Positions 1 through 8,265 of a stretch of 64,000 bases of DNA are shown here, in pieces. Both the position numbers and the translations under genes were made by a program. This stretch comes from Agromyces allii (lineage in GTDB: Bacteria > Actinomycetota > Actinomycetes > Actinomycetales > Microbacteriaceae), in the NCBI RefSeq assembly GCF_009749385.1, contig NZ_WBIN01000002.1, forward strand, positions 398,953 through 462,952. The letters are read 5' to 3'. The notes under the pieces are model-generated. The model was not told the DNA's origin. It saw nothing but the letters and a program-made list of their open reading frames with translations, and did no database searches. Position 1 is the first letter of the stretch. Every line of letters starts with the position of its first letter.

Positions 1-1
1 G

Positions 2-214
2 GCCGAGCTCATCAACGACGAGACCGGCATCGCAACCGACACGGTTGAGCTGGACAAGTCGTTCACCGACGACCTCGACATCGACTCGATCTCGATGATG
101 ACCATCGTCGTCAACGCAGAAGAGAAGTTCGACGTCAAGATCCCCGACGAAGAGGTCAAGAACCTCAAGACCGTCGGCGACGCCGTCGACTTCATCGTCA
201 AGGCCTCGGCCTAG
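2..214 (+). CDS. acpP: acyl carrier protein, 3' part
   Basis: The last 70 codons of an acyl carrier protein; the 5' end lies outside the window. ACP carries growing acyl chains on a 4'-phosphopantetheine arm in type II fatty acid synthesis in the cytoplasm. The attachment serine is visible in DLDIDSIS, followed by the usual acidic helix II and the EEKFDVKIPDEE segment typical of the family. It ends 81 bp before the fabF-like gene and reads in the same direction, the expected order at the end of a fabD-fabH-acpP-fabF cluster. Family assignment is secure; the start cannot be judged. Confidence 0.95.
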   Translation, partial: AELINDETGIATDTVELDKSFTDDLDIDSISMMTIVVNAEEKFDVKIPDEEVKNLKTVGDAVDFIVKASA

Positions 215-224
215 TCGCTGCCCG

Positions 225-256
225 GAGCGGGCCGGCGCATCGCGCCCGGCCCGCTC
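225..256 (+). promoter_or_regulatory. intercistronic hairpin between acpP and fabF
   Basis: GAGCGGGCCGG (225-235) is repeated in inverse as CCGGCCCGCTC (246-256), an 11-bp G+C stem with a 10-nt loop. No T-run follows. It could act as a partial terminator or 3' stabiliser that lets acpP be expressed more highly than fabF; that role is inference. Confidence 0.6.
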
Positions 257-295
257 GCTCAGCCTGACCGTTTCCTCCATCGGAGTGTTTCTCGT

Positions 296-1531
296 ATGAC
301 CAAGAAGATCGTGATCACCGGCATCGGTGCGAGCTCGCCCCTCGGCGGCACCGCACGCGACAGCTGGAATGCCCTGCTCGCCGGCGAATCCGGTGCTCGC
401 ACGCTCGAGCACGACTGGGTCGCCGAATACGACCTGCCCGTGCACTTCGCGGCACCGGCGAAGGTCCGCCCCGAGGAGGTGCTCGAGCGCCCCGTCGCCA
501 AGCGCCTCGACCCGTCGAGCCAGTTCGCGCTGATCTCGGCGATGGAGGCCTGGGCCGACGCGGGTGCTCCCGACGTCGCCCCCGAACGCCTCGGCGTCGA
601 CTACGCGACCGGCATCGGCGGCATCTGGACCCTGCTCGACGCGTGGGACACCCTGCGCGAGCGCGGCCCCCGCCGCGTGCTGCCCATGACCGTGCCGATG
701 CTGATGCCGAACGCGGCGTCCGCGGCGATCTCGATGCACTTCGAGGCCCGTGCGTTCGCGCGCACCGTCGCCTCGGCGTGCGCGTCGAGCACCGAGTCGC
801 TCGCGAACGCCTACGAGCACCTGCAGCTCGGCCTCGCCGACGTCGTCATCGCGGGAGGTTCCGAGTCGGCGATCCACCCGATCACCCTCGCGTCCTTCTC
901 GTCGATGCAGGCGCTCTCCAAGCGCAATGACGACCCGGCGCACGCGTCGCGGCCGTACAGCGTCGACCGTGACGGCTTCGTCATGGGCGAAGGCGCGGCG
1001 AGCCTCGTCATCGAGACCGAGGAGCACGCGCTCGCGCGCGGCGCCCGCATCTACGCCGAGCTCGCAGGCGGCGCGGTGAGCGCCGACTCGTACCACATCA
1101 CCGCCAACGACCCTGAGGGCCGCGGCGCCAGCCGTGCCGTGCTCGACGCGCTCGCGCAGGCCGGCGCCACGCCCGACGAGGTCACGCACATCAACGCGCA
1201 CGCCACGAGCACGCCCGTCGGCGACATCGCCGAGTACACGGCGCTCCGCAGCGTGTTCGGCGACCGCGTGCACGAGATCCCCGTCTCGGCGACCAAGGCC
1301 TCCACCGGGCACCTGCTCGGCGGAACGGGCGCGCTCGAGGCCGTCTTCACGGTGCTCGCGCTCGAGAGCCGCCTCGCTCCCCCGACGATCAACCTCACCA
1401 CGCAGGACCCGGCGATCCCGCTGCTCGTCTCGGGTGAGCCGCAGCCGCTCGGCGACGGCCCGCAGGTCGCGATCTCGAACTCGTTCGGGTTCGGCGGCCA
1501 CAACGCGGTCGCGGTCTTCCGTTCGGTGTAG
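296..1531 (+). CDS. fabF: beta-ketoacyl-ACP synthase II
   Basis: A condensing enzyme that extends acyl-ACP with malonyl-ACP in fatty acid elongation. The 411-aa length is normal for FabF. The catalytic triad is readable: Cys162 in TVASACASSTES, His302 in NAHATSTPVGD and His339 in STGHLLGGTGALE; the C-terminal SNSFGFGGHN loop is also present. The ATG at 296 has a weak GGAG-like sequence upstream, and the N-terminus (MTKKIVITGIGASSPLG) fits the family start. It follows acpP and is closed by a strong terminator at 1562-1602. Confidence 0.97.
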   Translation: MTKKIVITGIGASSPLGGTARDSWNALLAGESGARTLEHDWVAEYDLPVHFAAPAKVRPEEVLERPVAKRLDPSSQFALISAMEAWADAGAPDVAPERLGVDYATGIGGIWTLLDAWDTLRERGPRRVLPMTVPMLMPNAASAAISMHFEARAFARTVASACASSTESLANAYEHLQLGLADVVIAGGSESAIHPITLASFSSMQALSKRNDDPAHASRPYSVDRDGFVMGEGAASLVIETEEHALARGARIYAELAGGAVSADSYHITANDPEGRGASRAVLDALAQAGATPDEVTHINAHATSTPVGDIAEYTALRSVFGDRVHEIPVSATKASTGHLLGGTGALEAVFTVLALESRLAPPTINLTTQDPAIPLLVSGEPQPLGDGPQVAISNSFGFGGHNAVAVFRSV

Positions 1532-1561
1532 TCGGCGACGGATGCCGCGGCATCCGCTCGT

Positions 1562-1602
1562 GAGAAGGCCCCCGGTGTCAGTGCGACACCGGGGGCCTTC
1601 TC
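1562..1602. terminator. bidirectional terminator between fabF and the DUF3145 gene
   Basis: A perfect 18-bp inverted repeat, GAGAAGGCCCCCGGTGTC (1562-1579) against 1585-1602, with a 5-nt loop. It lies between two convergent genes and can serve both. The right arm ends CCTTCTC rather than in a clear U-tract. Confidence 0.85.
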
Positions 1603-1690
1603 GTCGACGGCCGGCGGGTTTCGTCCGTGCGTTCACCGGGAGCGACTCTCCGACGATCGCGGGACGCCAGCACGCGGGCCGAGGCTCTGC

Positions 1691-2212
1691 TCACCCCACC
1701 TGGTGCAACCAGACGACCGGGGCGAAGTCGCTCGCGTGGCGGAAGGGTTCGAGCTCGTCGTCCCATGCCTGGCCGAGGGCGAGTCGCAGTTCGCGATGCA
1801 GCTCGACCGGGTCGGACCCGGCGATCTCCATCGCGTAGCGGATGCGGTCCTCGCCGATGACGGTGTTGCCGGCGATGTCGGTCTGCGCGAAGTACACGCC
1901 GAGCTCGGGCGTGTGCATCCAGCGGGCGCCGTCGGAGCCCGGCGTGGGGTCTTCACTCACCTCGTACCGCAGCTGCTCCCAGCCGCGCAGCGCCGAGGCG
2001 ATCCTCGCTCCCGAGCCGGCGTCGCCCTCCCAGTGGAACTCGGCGCGCATCAGTCCGCGATAGACGGGCTGATCGCTCCAGTCGAAGTTCACGGCGGTGC
2101 CGAGGGCGCGACCGGCGGCCCACTCGACATGCGGGCACAGCGCGCGCGGTGCGGAGTGCACGAACAGCACTCCCTGCGCGGGGCGCACGACCCGCGACAT
2201 CGTCTCTGCCAT
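1691..2212 (-). CDS. DUF3145 domain protein
   Basis: A 173-aa protein that I recognise as the actinobacterial DUF3145 family from its N-terminal segment (GVLFVHSAPRALCPHVEWA) and its WEQLRYEVSEDPTPGSDGARW stretch (split here only by family memory). Function is unknown. It is conserved next to fabF in several actinobacteria, which suggests, but does not show, a link to lipid metabolism. The ATG at 2212 is given; an in-frame ATG at 2200 (MSRVVRPAQG) is an equally good start, since neither has an ideal ribosome binding site. It converges on fabF across the terminator. Confidence 0.85.
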   Translation of the reverse strand: MAETMSRVVRPAQGVLFVHSAPRALCPHVEWAAGRALGTAVNFDWSDQPVYRGLMRAEFHWEGDAGSGARIASALRGWEQLRYEVSEDPTPGSDGARWMHTPELGVYFAQTDIAGNTVIGEDRIRYAMEIAGSDPVELHRELRLALGQAWDDELEPFRHASDFAPVVWLHQVG

Positions 2213-2486
2213 CTCCGTCTCCGTTCTCGAGGTGCGTCTTCCCCTACGACCTCGGGAGCCACGGATGGCTGGATATTCGATTGTGGACGTGAACCGTCAC
2301 CGGCGATTATGCCGCGGATCCGGCGTTCTGACAAGGTTCGCGCCGCGCGTGGCCGGTCGCCGAGCGCGCGGGCCACGGAACTGTATGCTCGGTGAAACGT
2401 TCCGTGCTCGTCGACTTCGCTCCGTCGCCCGAGTTCGGGATCCCGTTCCGAGTCGTTCCGAAGTCCCGTCCGCCGAAGGAGGCGTC

Positions 2487-3206
2487 ATGGCCGTGCGCGA
2501 TGCAGTGCTCGCCCTGCTCACGATGGGTCCGGCCTACGGATTCGCCCTGCACGGCGGACTCGCCGAGCGCACCGGCGGCCGGCGCACCGTGAACGTCGGG
2601 CAGACCTACGCGACGATCGAACGCCTGACCAAGCAGCGACTCGTCGAACCCGCCGGCACGACCGACGACGGACTCCCCCTGCACCGCCTGACCGAGGCCG
2701 GTCGCCTCGCGGCCGAGGCATGGCTCGCCGGGGCGGATGCCGCGGGCGCCGACCCGTGGGACGAGACGGTCGACCGCGTGCTCGTCGCCGCGTCGCTGCC
2801 CGGCGTCGACGCGGCCTCGGTGGTCGACGCCGAAGCACGTCGCTGGCGGGAGCGTCGCGACCTCGCGCGGGGGCAGGCCGCGGATTCCGGGCCGGTGGCC
2901 GACGGCGAACCGGCCGCGGCAGCAGGAACGGAGCCGACGCGGAGTACGCCGGCCACGGCACCCGGCGCGGCGGCGATGGCCGGGCTCGCCCGACTCGCGG
3001 CATCCGCGGACCTGGCCAGAGCCGAGGGCGCGCTCGCCTGGCTCGCGGACGCGGGGCCGATCGTCGAGCACGGCGGGCTCGCCTTCGAGCCGAACGCGAC
3101 CCGCCCGCGGCGTGGCCGTCGGCCCGGCAGGGCGGCGACGCCGCTGGTCGAGGCGCCCGCGGTCGAGGGCGCCGCGACGCCGGCTCAGGCGTCGGCCGAC
3201 GCGTAG
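2487..3206 (+). CDS. PadR-family-like transcriptional regulator
   Basis: A 239-aa protein whose N-terminal 75 residues form a winged helix-turn-helix of PadR type: MAVRDAVLALLTMGPAYGFALH, then a recognition helix (NVGQTYATIERLTKQRLVE) and a wing ending in YRLTEAG-like HRLTEAGRLA. The C-terminal half is Ala/Arg-rich with a low-complexity linker around residues 130-160 and probably holds the dimerisation helix. The start is fixed by GAAGGAGG (2475-2482) five bases before ATG 2487. The stop runs 22 bp into the convergent polymerase gene. The ligand and targets are not evident. Confidence 0.82.
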   Translation: MAVRDAVLALLTMGPAYGFALHGGLAERTGGRRTVNVGQTYATIERLTKQRLVEPAGTTDDGLPLHRLTEAGRLAAEAWLAGADAAGADPWDETVDRVLVAASLPGVDAASVVDAEARRWRERRDLARGQAADSGPVADGEPAAAAGTEPTRSTPATAPGAAAMAGLARLAASADLARAEGALAWLADAGPIVEHGGLAFEPNATRPRRGRRPGRAATPLVEAPAVEGAATPAQASADA

Positions 3207-5002
3207 CTCTCGACGACCGCGAGATCGAGCGGGAACTCGATCGGGAACCCGCCGAAGAGCAGCCGACCCGCCGTGACGGCCGACGCGCGCACGGCGTCGG
3301 CGACCGCCTCGGCGTGCTCGACCGGCGTGTGCACGATGATCTCGTCGTGGAGGAAGTACACGAGGTGCGGTGCGCGATCGAAGACGGGTCCGGATGCCGC
3401 GGCCGGCCGCCGCGCCGACGTCTCCGTGTCGGCGACGCCGAGCGCGTGCAGCCGCGCCCTCAGGTCGGCCATCCAGCACAACGCCCACTCGGCGGCGCTG
3501 CCCTGCACGACGAAGTTGCGGGTGAACCGACCCCAGTCGCGCGCCGAGGACCGGGCCCGGCGCTCGTCGGCGGCGCTCGCATCGGGCTGGCTGGCACTCG
3601 CCTGGGTGGCGCGCCACTCGGCGGGCGGCAGCGGTGACGAACGCCCGAGGAGCGTGGTGACCTGCAGGCCGCGCTCGCCGTCGCGGGCGGCTGCGTCGAC
3701 GAGCCGCATGGCCTTCGGGAAGGCACGCGCGAGCCGCGGCACGAGCCGGCCGCTGTCACCGGTCGTCGCGCCGTACATGGCGCCGAGGATCGCGATCTTC
3801 GCCTCGTCGCGCGTCGCCACGACGCCCGAGTCGACGAGTCCGCGGTAGAGGTCGCGCCCGTGACCCGCACGCTCCATGGCCTCGTCGCGGGACATGCCCG
3901 TGAGCACGCGCGGCTCGAGTTGGGCCGCGTCGGCGACGACGAGGGTCCACCCGGGGTCGGCGACCACCGCGCTGCGCACGAGCTTCGGCAGTTGCAGCGC
4001 GCCGCCGCCGGAGGTCGCCCAGCGGCCGGTCGCGGTGCCGCCCGGCACATACTCGGGGCGGAACCGGTCGTCGCGCACCCATTCCTCGATCCAGACCCAG
4101 CCGTTCGCGCTCAGGAGCCTCGCGAGCTTCTTGTAGGCCAGCAGCGGCTCGATGGCCGGGTGCTCGTGCTCCTGGAGTTCCCACTTCGAGGTGGACGAGG
4201 TCTGCACGCCCGCCGTGCGCAACGCGCGCAGCACGTCGACCTGCGAGTCGAGGTTGAGCGCCGGCGCCCCGAGTTCGGCACGCACGATCGCGGCAGTCTG
4301 CTCCATGCGCGCGGGCTTGCGCCCCGACGCCGGGCGGGGCCCGAGCTCGGCCTCGAGCACGGACTCGTGCACGCGTCGACTCCACGGCAGGCCCGCGGCC
4401 CGCATCTCGGCGCCGATGAGCGCCCCGGCGGACTCGGCGGCGGTCAGGAGGCGCAGGGCGGCCGGGGCGCCGGCGGCCTCGATGAGCCCGAGCTGCCGGC
4501 GGTACTCGTCGGCGACGGATGCCGCCGACGGGCGCCCGCCCGGGGCATCCGCCCGCTCGGAGGGGACCGATTCGGCGCCGTCGCCACCGGCGACGGACCC
4601 GCGCGCGTCGTCGAACCCGTCGAGATCGAACAGCGGCTCATGGCGCTGCGCCGCAGGTGACGGCTCGAACGCCGCCTCGGCCATCGTCGGGCCGGGCGGC
4701 AGCCACGCCGGCGCCGTGGGCGCGCCATGAGCGCGGGCGTCGGCCGTGAACGTCGAGTGGTCGAGGATCGCCCCGCACAGGCGCAGATCGTGGCACCGCG
4801 CGAGCCGGACCCCGCTCGCGAGCAGCGCCGGGTACCACTGCCGGGTGTCGGCCCACACCCAGCGCGGGCCGTGCTCGCGCTCGAGGCGCTCGAACATCGG
4901 GGCGGATGCCGCGTGCTCGGCCTCGGCGAGGGGCGCGCCCGGCCGGTCGGGGTCGACGAACTGCACGCGACCGCCGTCGCCGACGCCCACGGCGATCTGC
5001 AT
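3185..5002 (-). CDS. family A DNA polymerase (bifunctional 3'-5' exonuclease/DNA polymerase type)
   Basis: A 605-aa protein with the three palm/finger motifs of DNA polymerase I-type enzymes: motif A VADAAQLEPRVL (Asp358, Glu363), motif B TRDEAKIAILGAMYG (about 397-411) and motif C FLHDEIIVH (His552-Asp553-Glu554). It is much shorter than PolA and lacks the 5' nuclease. The first 170 residues resemble the degenerate exonuclease region of the actinobacterial group annotated as bifunctional 3'-5' exonuclease/DNA polymerase; I do not see clear exonuclease acidic residues. Motif A has Pro after the catalytic Glu where PolA has Leu. Likely an accessory or repair polymerase. Start ATG 5002 has AGGAG and GGAGG upstream. 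Convergent with the PadR gene. Confidence 0.88.
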   Translation of the reverse strand: MQIAVGVGDGGRVQFVDPDRPGAPLAEAEHAASAPMFERLEREHGPRWVWADTRQWYPALLASGVRLARCHDLRLCGAILDHSTFTADARAHGAPTAPAWLPPGPTMAEAAFEPSPAAQRHEPLFDLDGFDDARGSVAGGDGAESVPSERADAPGGRPSAASVADEYRRQLGLIEAAGAPAALRLLTAAESAGALIGAEMRAAGLPWSRRVHESVLEAELGPRPASGRKPARMEQTAAIVRAELGAPALNLDSQVDVLRALRTAGVQTSSTSKWELQEHEHPAIEPLLAYKKLARLLSANGWVWIEEWVRDDRFRPEYVPGGTATGRWATSGGGALQLPKLVRSAVVADPGWTLVVADAAQLEPRVLTGMSRDEAMERAGHGRDLYRGLVDSGVVATRDEAKIAILGAMYGATTGDSGRLVPRLARAFPKAMRLVDAAARDGERGLQVTTLLGRSSPLPPAEWRATQASASQPDASAADERRARSSARDWGRFTRNFVVQGSAAEWALCWMADLRARLHALGVADTETSARRPAAASGPVFDRAPHLVYFLHDEIIVHTPVEHAEAVADAVRASAVTAGRLLFGGFPIEFPLDLAVVESYASADA

Positions 5003-5096
5003 GCCTCCATTCTCCTGCCGGGCACCGACATGCGCCGGTCACGGATGTCGGAGGTCCGGAGCATGATCATCGCATGCCCCGACCGAAGGAGTGCCC

Positions 5097-5858
5097 GTGG
5101 TCGCCGTGAGCTTCCACTGCGGACACGGTGCCGATCCCGCCGACCCCGGCGCGCTCGCCCTGCGCCGCCCGTGCCCGCTCTGCATGCTCATCGCCGAGAC
5201 GCACCGTTCGCGCGCCGAGCTGCTGCGCAAGGTCGCTCCCCCGCAGCGCGCCGCGCTCGCCGTCGAGACCCGCCTCGGAGCCGAGTACCAGTGGCAGTGC
5301 CCTCGTGGGCACGACCGCTACCCCGCCACCGTGAACGAGGTGCTCACCGGCACCGGCTGTGCGAAGTGCCGCGCGAACGCCGCGGCGCCGGCCGCCATGC
5401 GCGAAGCCGGGCTCGCGTTCATGAAGCCCGGGCTCCGCACCCGCACCTCGATGACCGAGCAGCGGCTCCGAGCGATGCTGGGCGAGCGCATCCGCCTGCA
5501 CCATCGCGTGAACGCCGTGCACATCGCCCGGACCTTCTTCGGACGCAGCGAGGTCTGGCCCGACATCCTCGTGCCGCAACTCCGCATCGCGATCGAGTAC
5601 GACGACCCGGGCCGTTCGCGACGAGCGCACCTCGGGCTGAAGGAGGCCTCCGACCTCGAGAAGGACGAGGCGCTCGCCGAGGTCGGCTGGGAGGTCATCC
5701 GCATCCGCGCCGGCGGGCTCGAGTCGATCGGCGCGAACAGCATCGTATGCCGTTCGCTCACGGCTTCGATCGTCGACGAGGTCGTCGAGCGCATGCGGCG
5801 ACTGCGGGGAGACGCGGCGGTCGACGCGATCGCCGTGACGGGGTCGGTCGCATCGTGA
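5097..5858 (+). CDS. zinc-ribbon protein with C-terminal endonuclease-like domain
   Basis: A protein of about 253 aa. The N-terminal third has paired cysteines and histidines (FHCGHG, CPLCM, WQCPRGHDRY, CAKCRAN) typical of treble-clef/zinc-ribbon repeats. The C-terminal part (MTEQRLRAML, then IAIEYDDPG, then EKDEALAEVGWEVIRIR) has the layout of Vsr/DUF559-like restriction-endonuclease folds, with the acidic centre at EYD and a basic strand in VIRIR. Similar architectures are annotated as zinc-ribbon domain proteins; a role in DNA cleavage or repair is inferred. GTG 5097 is preferred because AAGGAG (5086-5091) sits five bases upstream; GTG 5091 would overlap that site. A 12-bp hairpin terminator follows. 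Confidence 0.75.
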   Translation: MVAVSFHCGHGADPADPGALALRRPCPLCMLIAETHRSRAELLRKVAPPQRAALAVETRLGAEYQWQCPRGHDRYPATVNEVLTGTGCAKCRANAAAPAAMREAGLAFMKPGLRTRTSMTEQRLRAMLGERIRLHHRVNAVHIARTFFGRSEVWPDILVPQLRIAIEYDDPGRSRRAHLGLKEASDLEKDEALAEVGWEVIRIRAGGLESIGANSIVCRSLTASIVDEVVERMRRLRGDAAVDAIAVTGSVAS

Positions 5859-5861
5859 CCG

Positions 5862-5892
5862 GGTCGTGCCGCGAGACGGTCGCGGCACGACC
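5862..5892 (+). terminator. hairpin after the zinc-ribbon gene
   Basis: GGTCGTGCCGCG (5862-5873) pairs perfectly with 5881-5892 across a 7-nt loop, four bases after the stop codon. No U-tract, as is common in this base composition. Confidence 0.75.
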
Positions 5893-6011
5893 TCGGCCGG
5901 CGCGATGGACGGCCGGCATGTGGAGAGCCGGAGCATCGTCTCCGCTTGCCCGGTAGAGTTGGCGGACCCGTGCGCTCCCGTGCGGTCTCGCGCGCGCAGA
6001 AGGGCCAGCGG

Positions 6012-6482
6012 ATGCTCCTCCCGTTCCTCATCGTCGGCGGAGTGGGCCTCGTGCTCCTCCTCATCTCGCTGGTGCTCGGGGACATCCTCGACCACTTCGA
6101 CGTCGGCGACGGGGCGATCTCCGGCACGGCGCTCTCGGTCGGGCTCGTCGTCTTCGGCGCCTCCGGCGCGCTCATCGCCACGACCGGCCTCGACCTCGTC
6201 TGGGCCTACGTGCTCGCCATCGTGCTCGGCATCGTCGCCTACGCGCTCTCGGCGCTCGTCGTGCGCAACCTCACGAACTCCTCCGACGGCGTGCCCGCCT
6301 CGGCCATCGGCCTCTCGGGCGTCGCGCGGTCGGACGTCTCCACCTCCGGCGGCGAGGTGAGCCTCGACGGCCCCGGCGAGATCGAACGCCGACTGGCCTA
6401 CTCCGACGAGCCGATCGCCGAGGGCAGCCGCGTCGTCGTCGTCGAGCACGTCGGCACGCGCGTCAAGGTCGCCGCGAACTGA
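6012..6482 (+). CDS. NfeD-like membrane protein
   Basis: A 156-aa protein with three or four hydrophobic segments (about residues 3-20, 40-60 and 63-85) followed by a soluble C-terminal domain (ASAIGLSGVARSDVS through VVVVEHVGTRVKVAAN) of the NfeD OB-fold type. Short NfeD proteins are the usual partners of SPFH/flotillin proteins, and this gene is followed after 100 bp by a flotillin-like gene in the same direction. ATG 6012 is chosen because GAAGGG lies just upstream and the hydrophobic N-terminus starts here. Acts in the membrane, probably in organising flotillin assemblies. Confidence 0.8.
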   Translation: MLLPFLIVGGVGLVLLLISLVLGDILDHFDVGDGAISGTALSVGLVVFGASGALIATTGLDLVWAYVLAIVLGIVAYALSALVVRNLTNSSDGVPASAIGLSGVARSDVSTSGGEVSLDGPGEIERRLAYSDEPIAEGSRVVVVEHVGTRVKVAAN

Positions 6483-6582
6483 CCCGACCCGGCTGACGCC
6501 CCGCCCGATCCGCCCCGATCGGCCGCGGTGCCTCAGGCCGGCTGCACCACCCGCCCCACCCGCCAACCCGAAAGGCACCATC

Positions 6583-8040
6583 TTGCCGCTGGACACGACC
6601 ATGATCCAGGTGATCTCGATCATCGCGATCGTCATCGCCCTGCTCTCCCTGCTGGTCTTCATCGCGCGTCGCATCCGCCGCGTCCCGCCGAACGAGGCCC
6701 TCGTGATCGTCGGCCGCGGCGCCGGTCGCAACAACGCCGAGTCGAACACCGGCCAGCGCGTCGTGATCGGCGGGCGCACGTTCGTCTGGCCGATCCTGCA
6801 GCAGGGCTTCTCGATCTCGCTCGAGCAGCGCCAGATCGGCATCACCGTCGAGGGCGTCGACAAGAACCGCATCAAGATCGCGATCAAGGCCTCGATCAAC
6901 TTCAAGGTGAGCGGCACCGAAGACGGCGTGCGCCGTGCCGCGCAGCGCTTCCTCTCGCAGCAGGAGCTGCTCACCGAGATCATCAAGGAGTCGCTCGAGG
7001 GCTCGCTCCGCTCGATCGTCGGCGACATGACCATCGAGCAGATCATCTCCGACCGCAAGAGCCTGTCCGACCGGGTCGTCGCCGAGACGAAGACCGACCT
7101 CGTCGAGCAGGGCCTGCAGGTCGACCTGCTGAACATCTCCGACATCTCGACCCCCGGCAGCGACTACCTCGCCAACCTCGGTCGTGCCGAGGCCGCCCGC
7201 GCGCGCCAGGTCGCCGAGGTCAGCGAGGCCGAGGCGGCACGCGCGAGCGAGTTCGCCCGCATCGAGGCCGCCGAGCAGATCGCCGAGCGCCAGAAGGCCC
7301 TGAGCCTGAAGCAGGCCATCATCAAGGCCGAGACCGACCGCGCGAACGCCGAGGCCGATGCCGCCGGCCAGCTCGCGACGGCCGAGCAGGACAAGCTCGT
7401 CGCCGTGCAGGAGCGCGACGCGCTGCAGGAGCAGGCGCTCGTCACCCAGGAGCGCCTCGACATCGAGATCCGCAAGCCCGCCGAGGCCGAGGCCTACGCC
7501 GAGGTGCAGCGAGCCACCGCCAAGCGCGACGCGGCCAATGCGAGCACCGAGGCCGAGGCCTTCAAGCGCACCAAGATCGCCGAGGCGAACAAGGTCGCCG
7601 CCGTGCAGGACGCCGAGGCGGCCGCCACGTCCGTCCGCTTCGCGGGTGAGGCCGAGCGCGACCGTAAGGTCGCCCTCGCGGCCGGTGTGCGCGCCGAGGG
7701 CGAGGCTCGCGCCGCCGCGATCGAGGCCGAGGGTCTCGCCGAGGCGACGGCGACCGATGCCAAGGCGCTGGCCCTGCAGAAGTACGGCGAGGCGGCCCTC
7801 GCGCAGGAGATCATCTCGCGCCTGCCCGAGATCGTCCGCGCCGCGGCCGAACCGATCTCGAACATCGACACGCTCACGGTCGTCTCGACCGACGGCGCGA
7901 GCGCGGTCACGAAGACCGTCGGCCAGGTGCTCGGCGAGGGCACCGAGGTCGTCAAGTCGCTCACCGGTCTCGACGTCAGCGCGATCCTCTCGGGTCTCGC
8001 GGGCGGCAAGCTCGTGAAGAGCGCCGACGCGGCCAAGTAG
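6583..8040 (+). CDS. flotillin-like SPFH domain protein
   Basis: A 485-aa membrane-anchored scaffold protein. Residues about 7-27 form a single hydrophobic anchor (IQVISIIAIVIALLSLLVFI), followed by an SPFH/band-7 domain (about 35-210) and a long Ala/Glu-rich coiled coil (about 215-400, with repeated EAEA, AEAD and ATAE stretches), the standard flotillin layout and length. Flotillins form oligomeric membrane microdomain scaffolds in bacteria. It uses TTG 6583, with GAAAGG seven bases upstream; the next ATG (6601) has no ribosome site. Probably transcribed with the NfeD-like gene; closed by a 17-bp hairpin. Confidence 0.9.
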   Translation: MPLDTTMIQVISIIAIVIALLSLLVFIARRIRRVPPNEALVIVGRGAGRNNAESNTGQRVVIGGRTFVWPILQQGFSISLEQRQIGITVEGVDKNRIKIAIKASINFKVSGTEDGVRRAAQRFLSQQELLTEIIKESLEGSLRSIVGDMTIEQIISDRKSLSDRVVAETKTDLVEQGLQVDLLNISDISTPGSDYLANLGRAEAARARQVAEVSEAEAARASEFARIEAAEQIAERQKALSLKQAIIKAETDRANAEADAAGQLATAEQDKLVAVQERDALQEQALVTQERLDIEIRKPAEAEAYAEVQRATAKRDAANASTEAEAFKRTKIAEANKVAAVQDAEAAATSVRFAGEAERDRKVALAAGVRAEGEARAAAIEAEGLAEATATDAKALALQKYGEAALAQEIISRLPEIVRAAAEPISNIDTLTVVSTDGASAVTKTVGQVLGEGTEVVKSLTGLDVSAILSGLAGGKLVKSADAAK

Positions 8041-8050
8041 CGCAGTCCCC

Positions 8051-8095
8051 GTACGACGAAGCGCCGGATGCCTCGCACCCGGCGCTTCGTCGTAC
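8051..8095 (+). terminator. strong hairpin terminator after the flotillin gene
   Basis: GTACGACGAAGCGCCGG (8051-8067) is matched by its exact reverse complement at 8079-8095, with an 11-nt loop. It begins ten bases after the stop codon. Confidence 0.85.
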
Positions 8096-8223
8096 GCACC
8101 CCGCGTGCCAGGTGCCCGCGGGTCGCGGCGCGCGTCGGGCACGGCCGACCACGCCATTCGTTTCGCCTGGGCATCGCCACCCGCGACCCGGCATCCGCTC
8201 TCGCTCTGTCGCTTCGTCCTCAA

Positions 8224-8257
8224 TTTACTTACACATAGCACCCTATCTGTTAGTAAA
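8224..8257 (+). promoter_or_regulatory. A/T-rich inverted repeat before the Fic gene, possible operator/promoter
   Basis: TTTACTTAC (8224-8232) and GTTAGTAAA (8249-8257) are inverted with one mismatch, separated by 16 bp. The run is strikingly A/T-rich for this genome and ends eight bases before the ATG of the Fic gene, whose product has a C-terminal winged-helix segment, so autoregulation is possible (inference). Confidence 0.55.
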
Positions 8258-8265
8258 CTGTCGCC

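Noticed and set aside
5067..7145. Long minus-strand open frame across the zinc-ribbon, NfeD and flotillin genes
   Set aside because: It spans three recognisable plus-strand genes and their intergenic gaps and encodes low-complexity Arg/Asp/Gly sequence.
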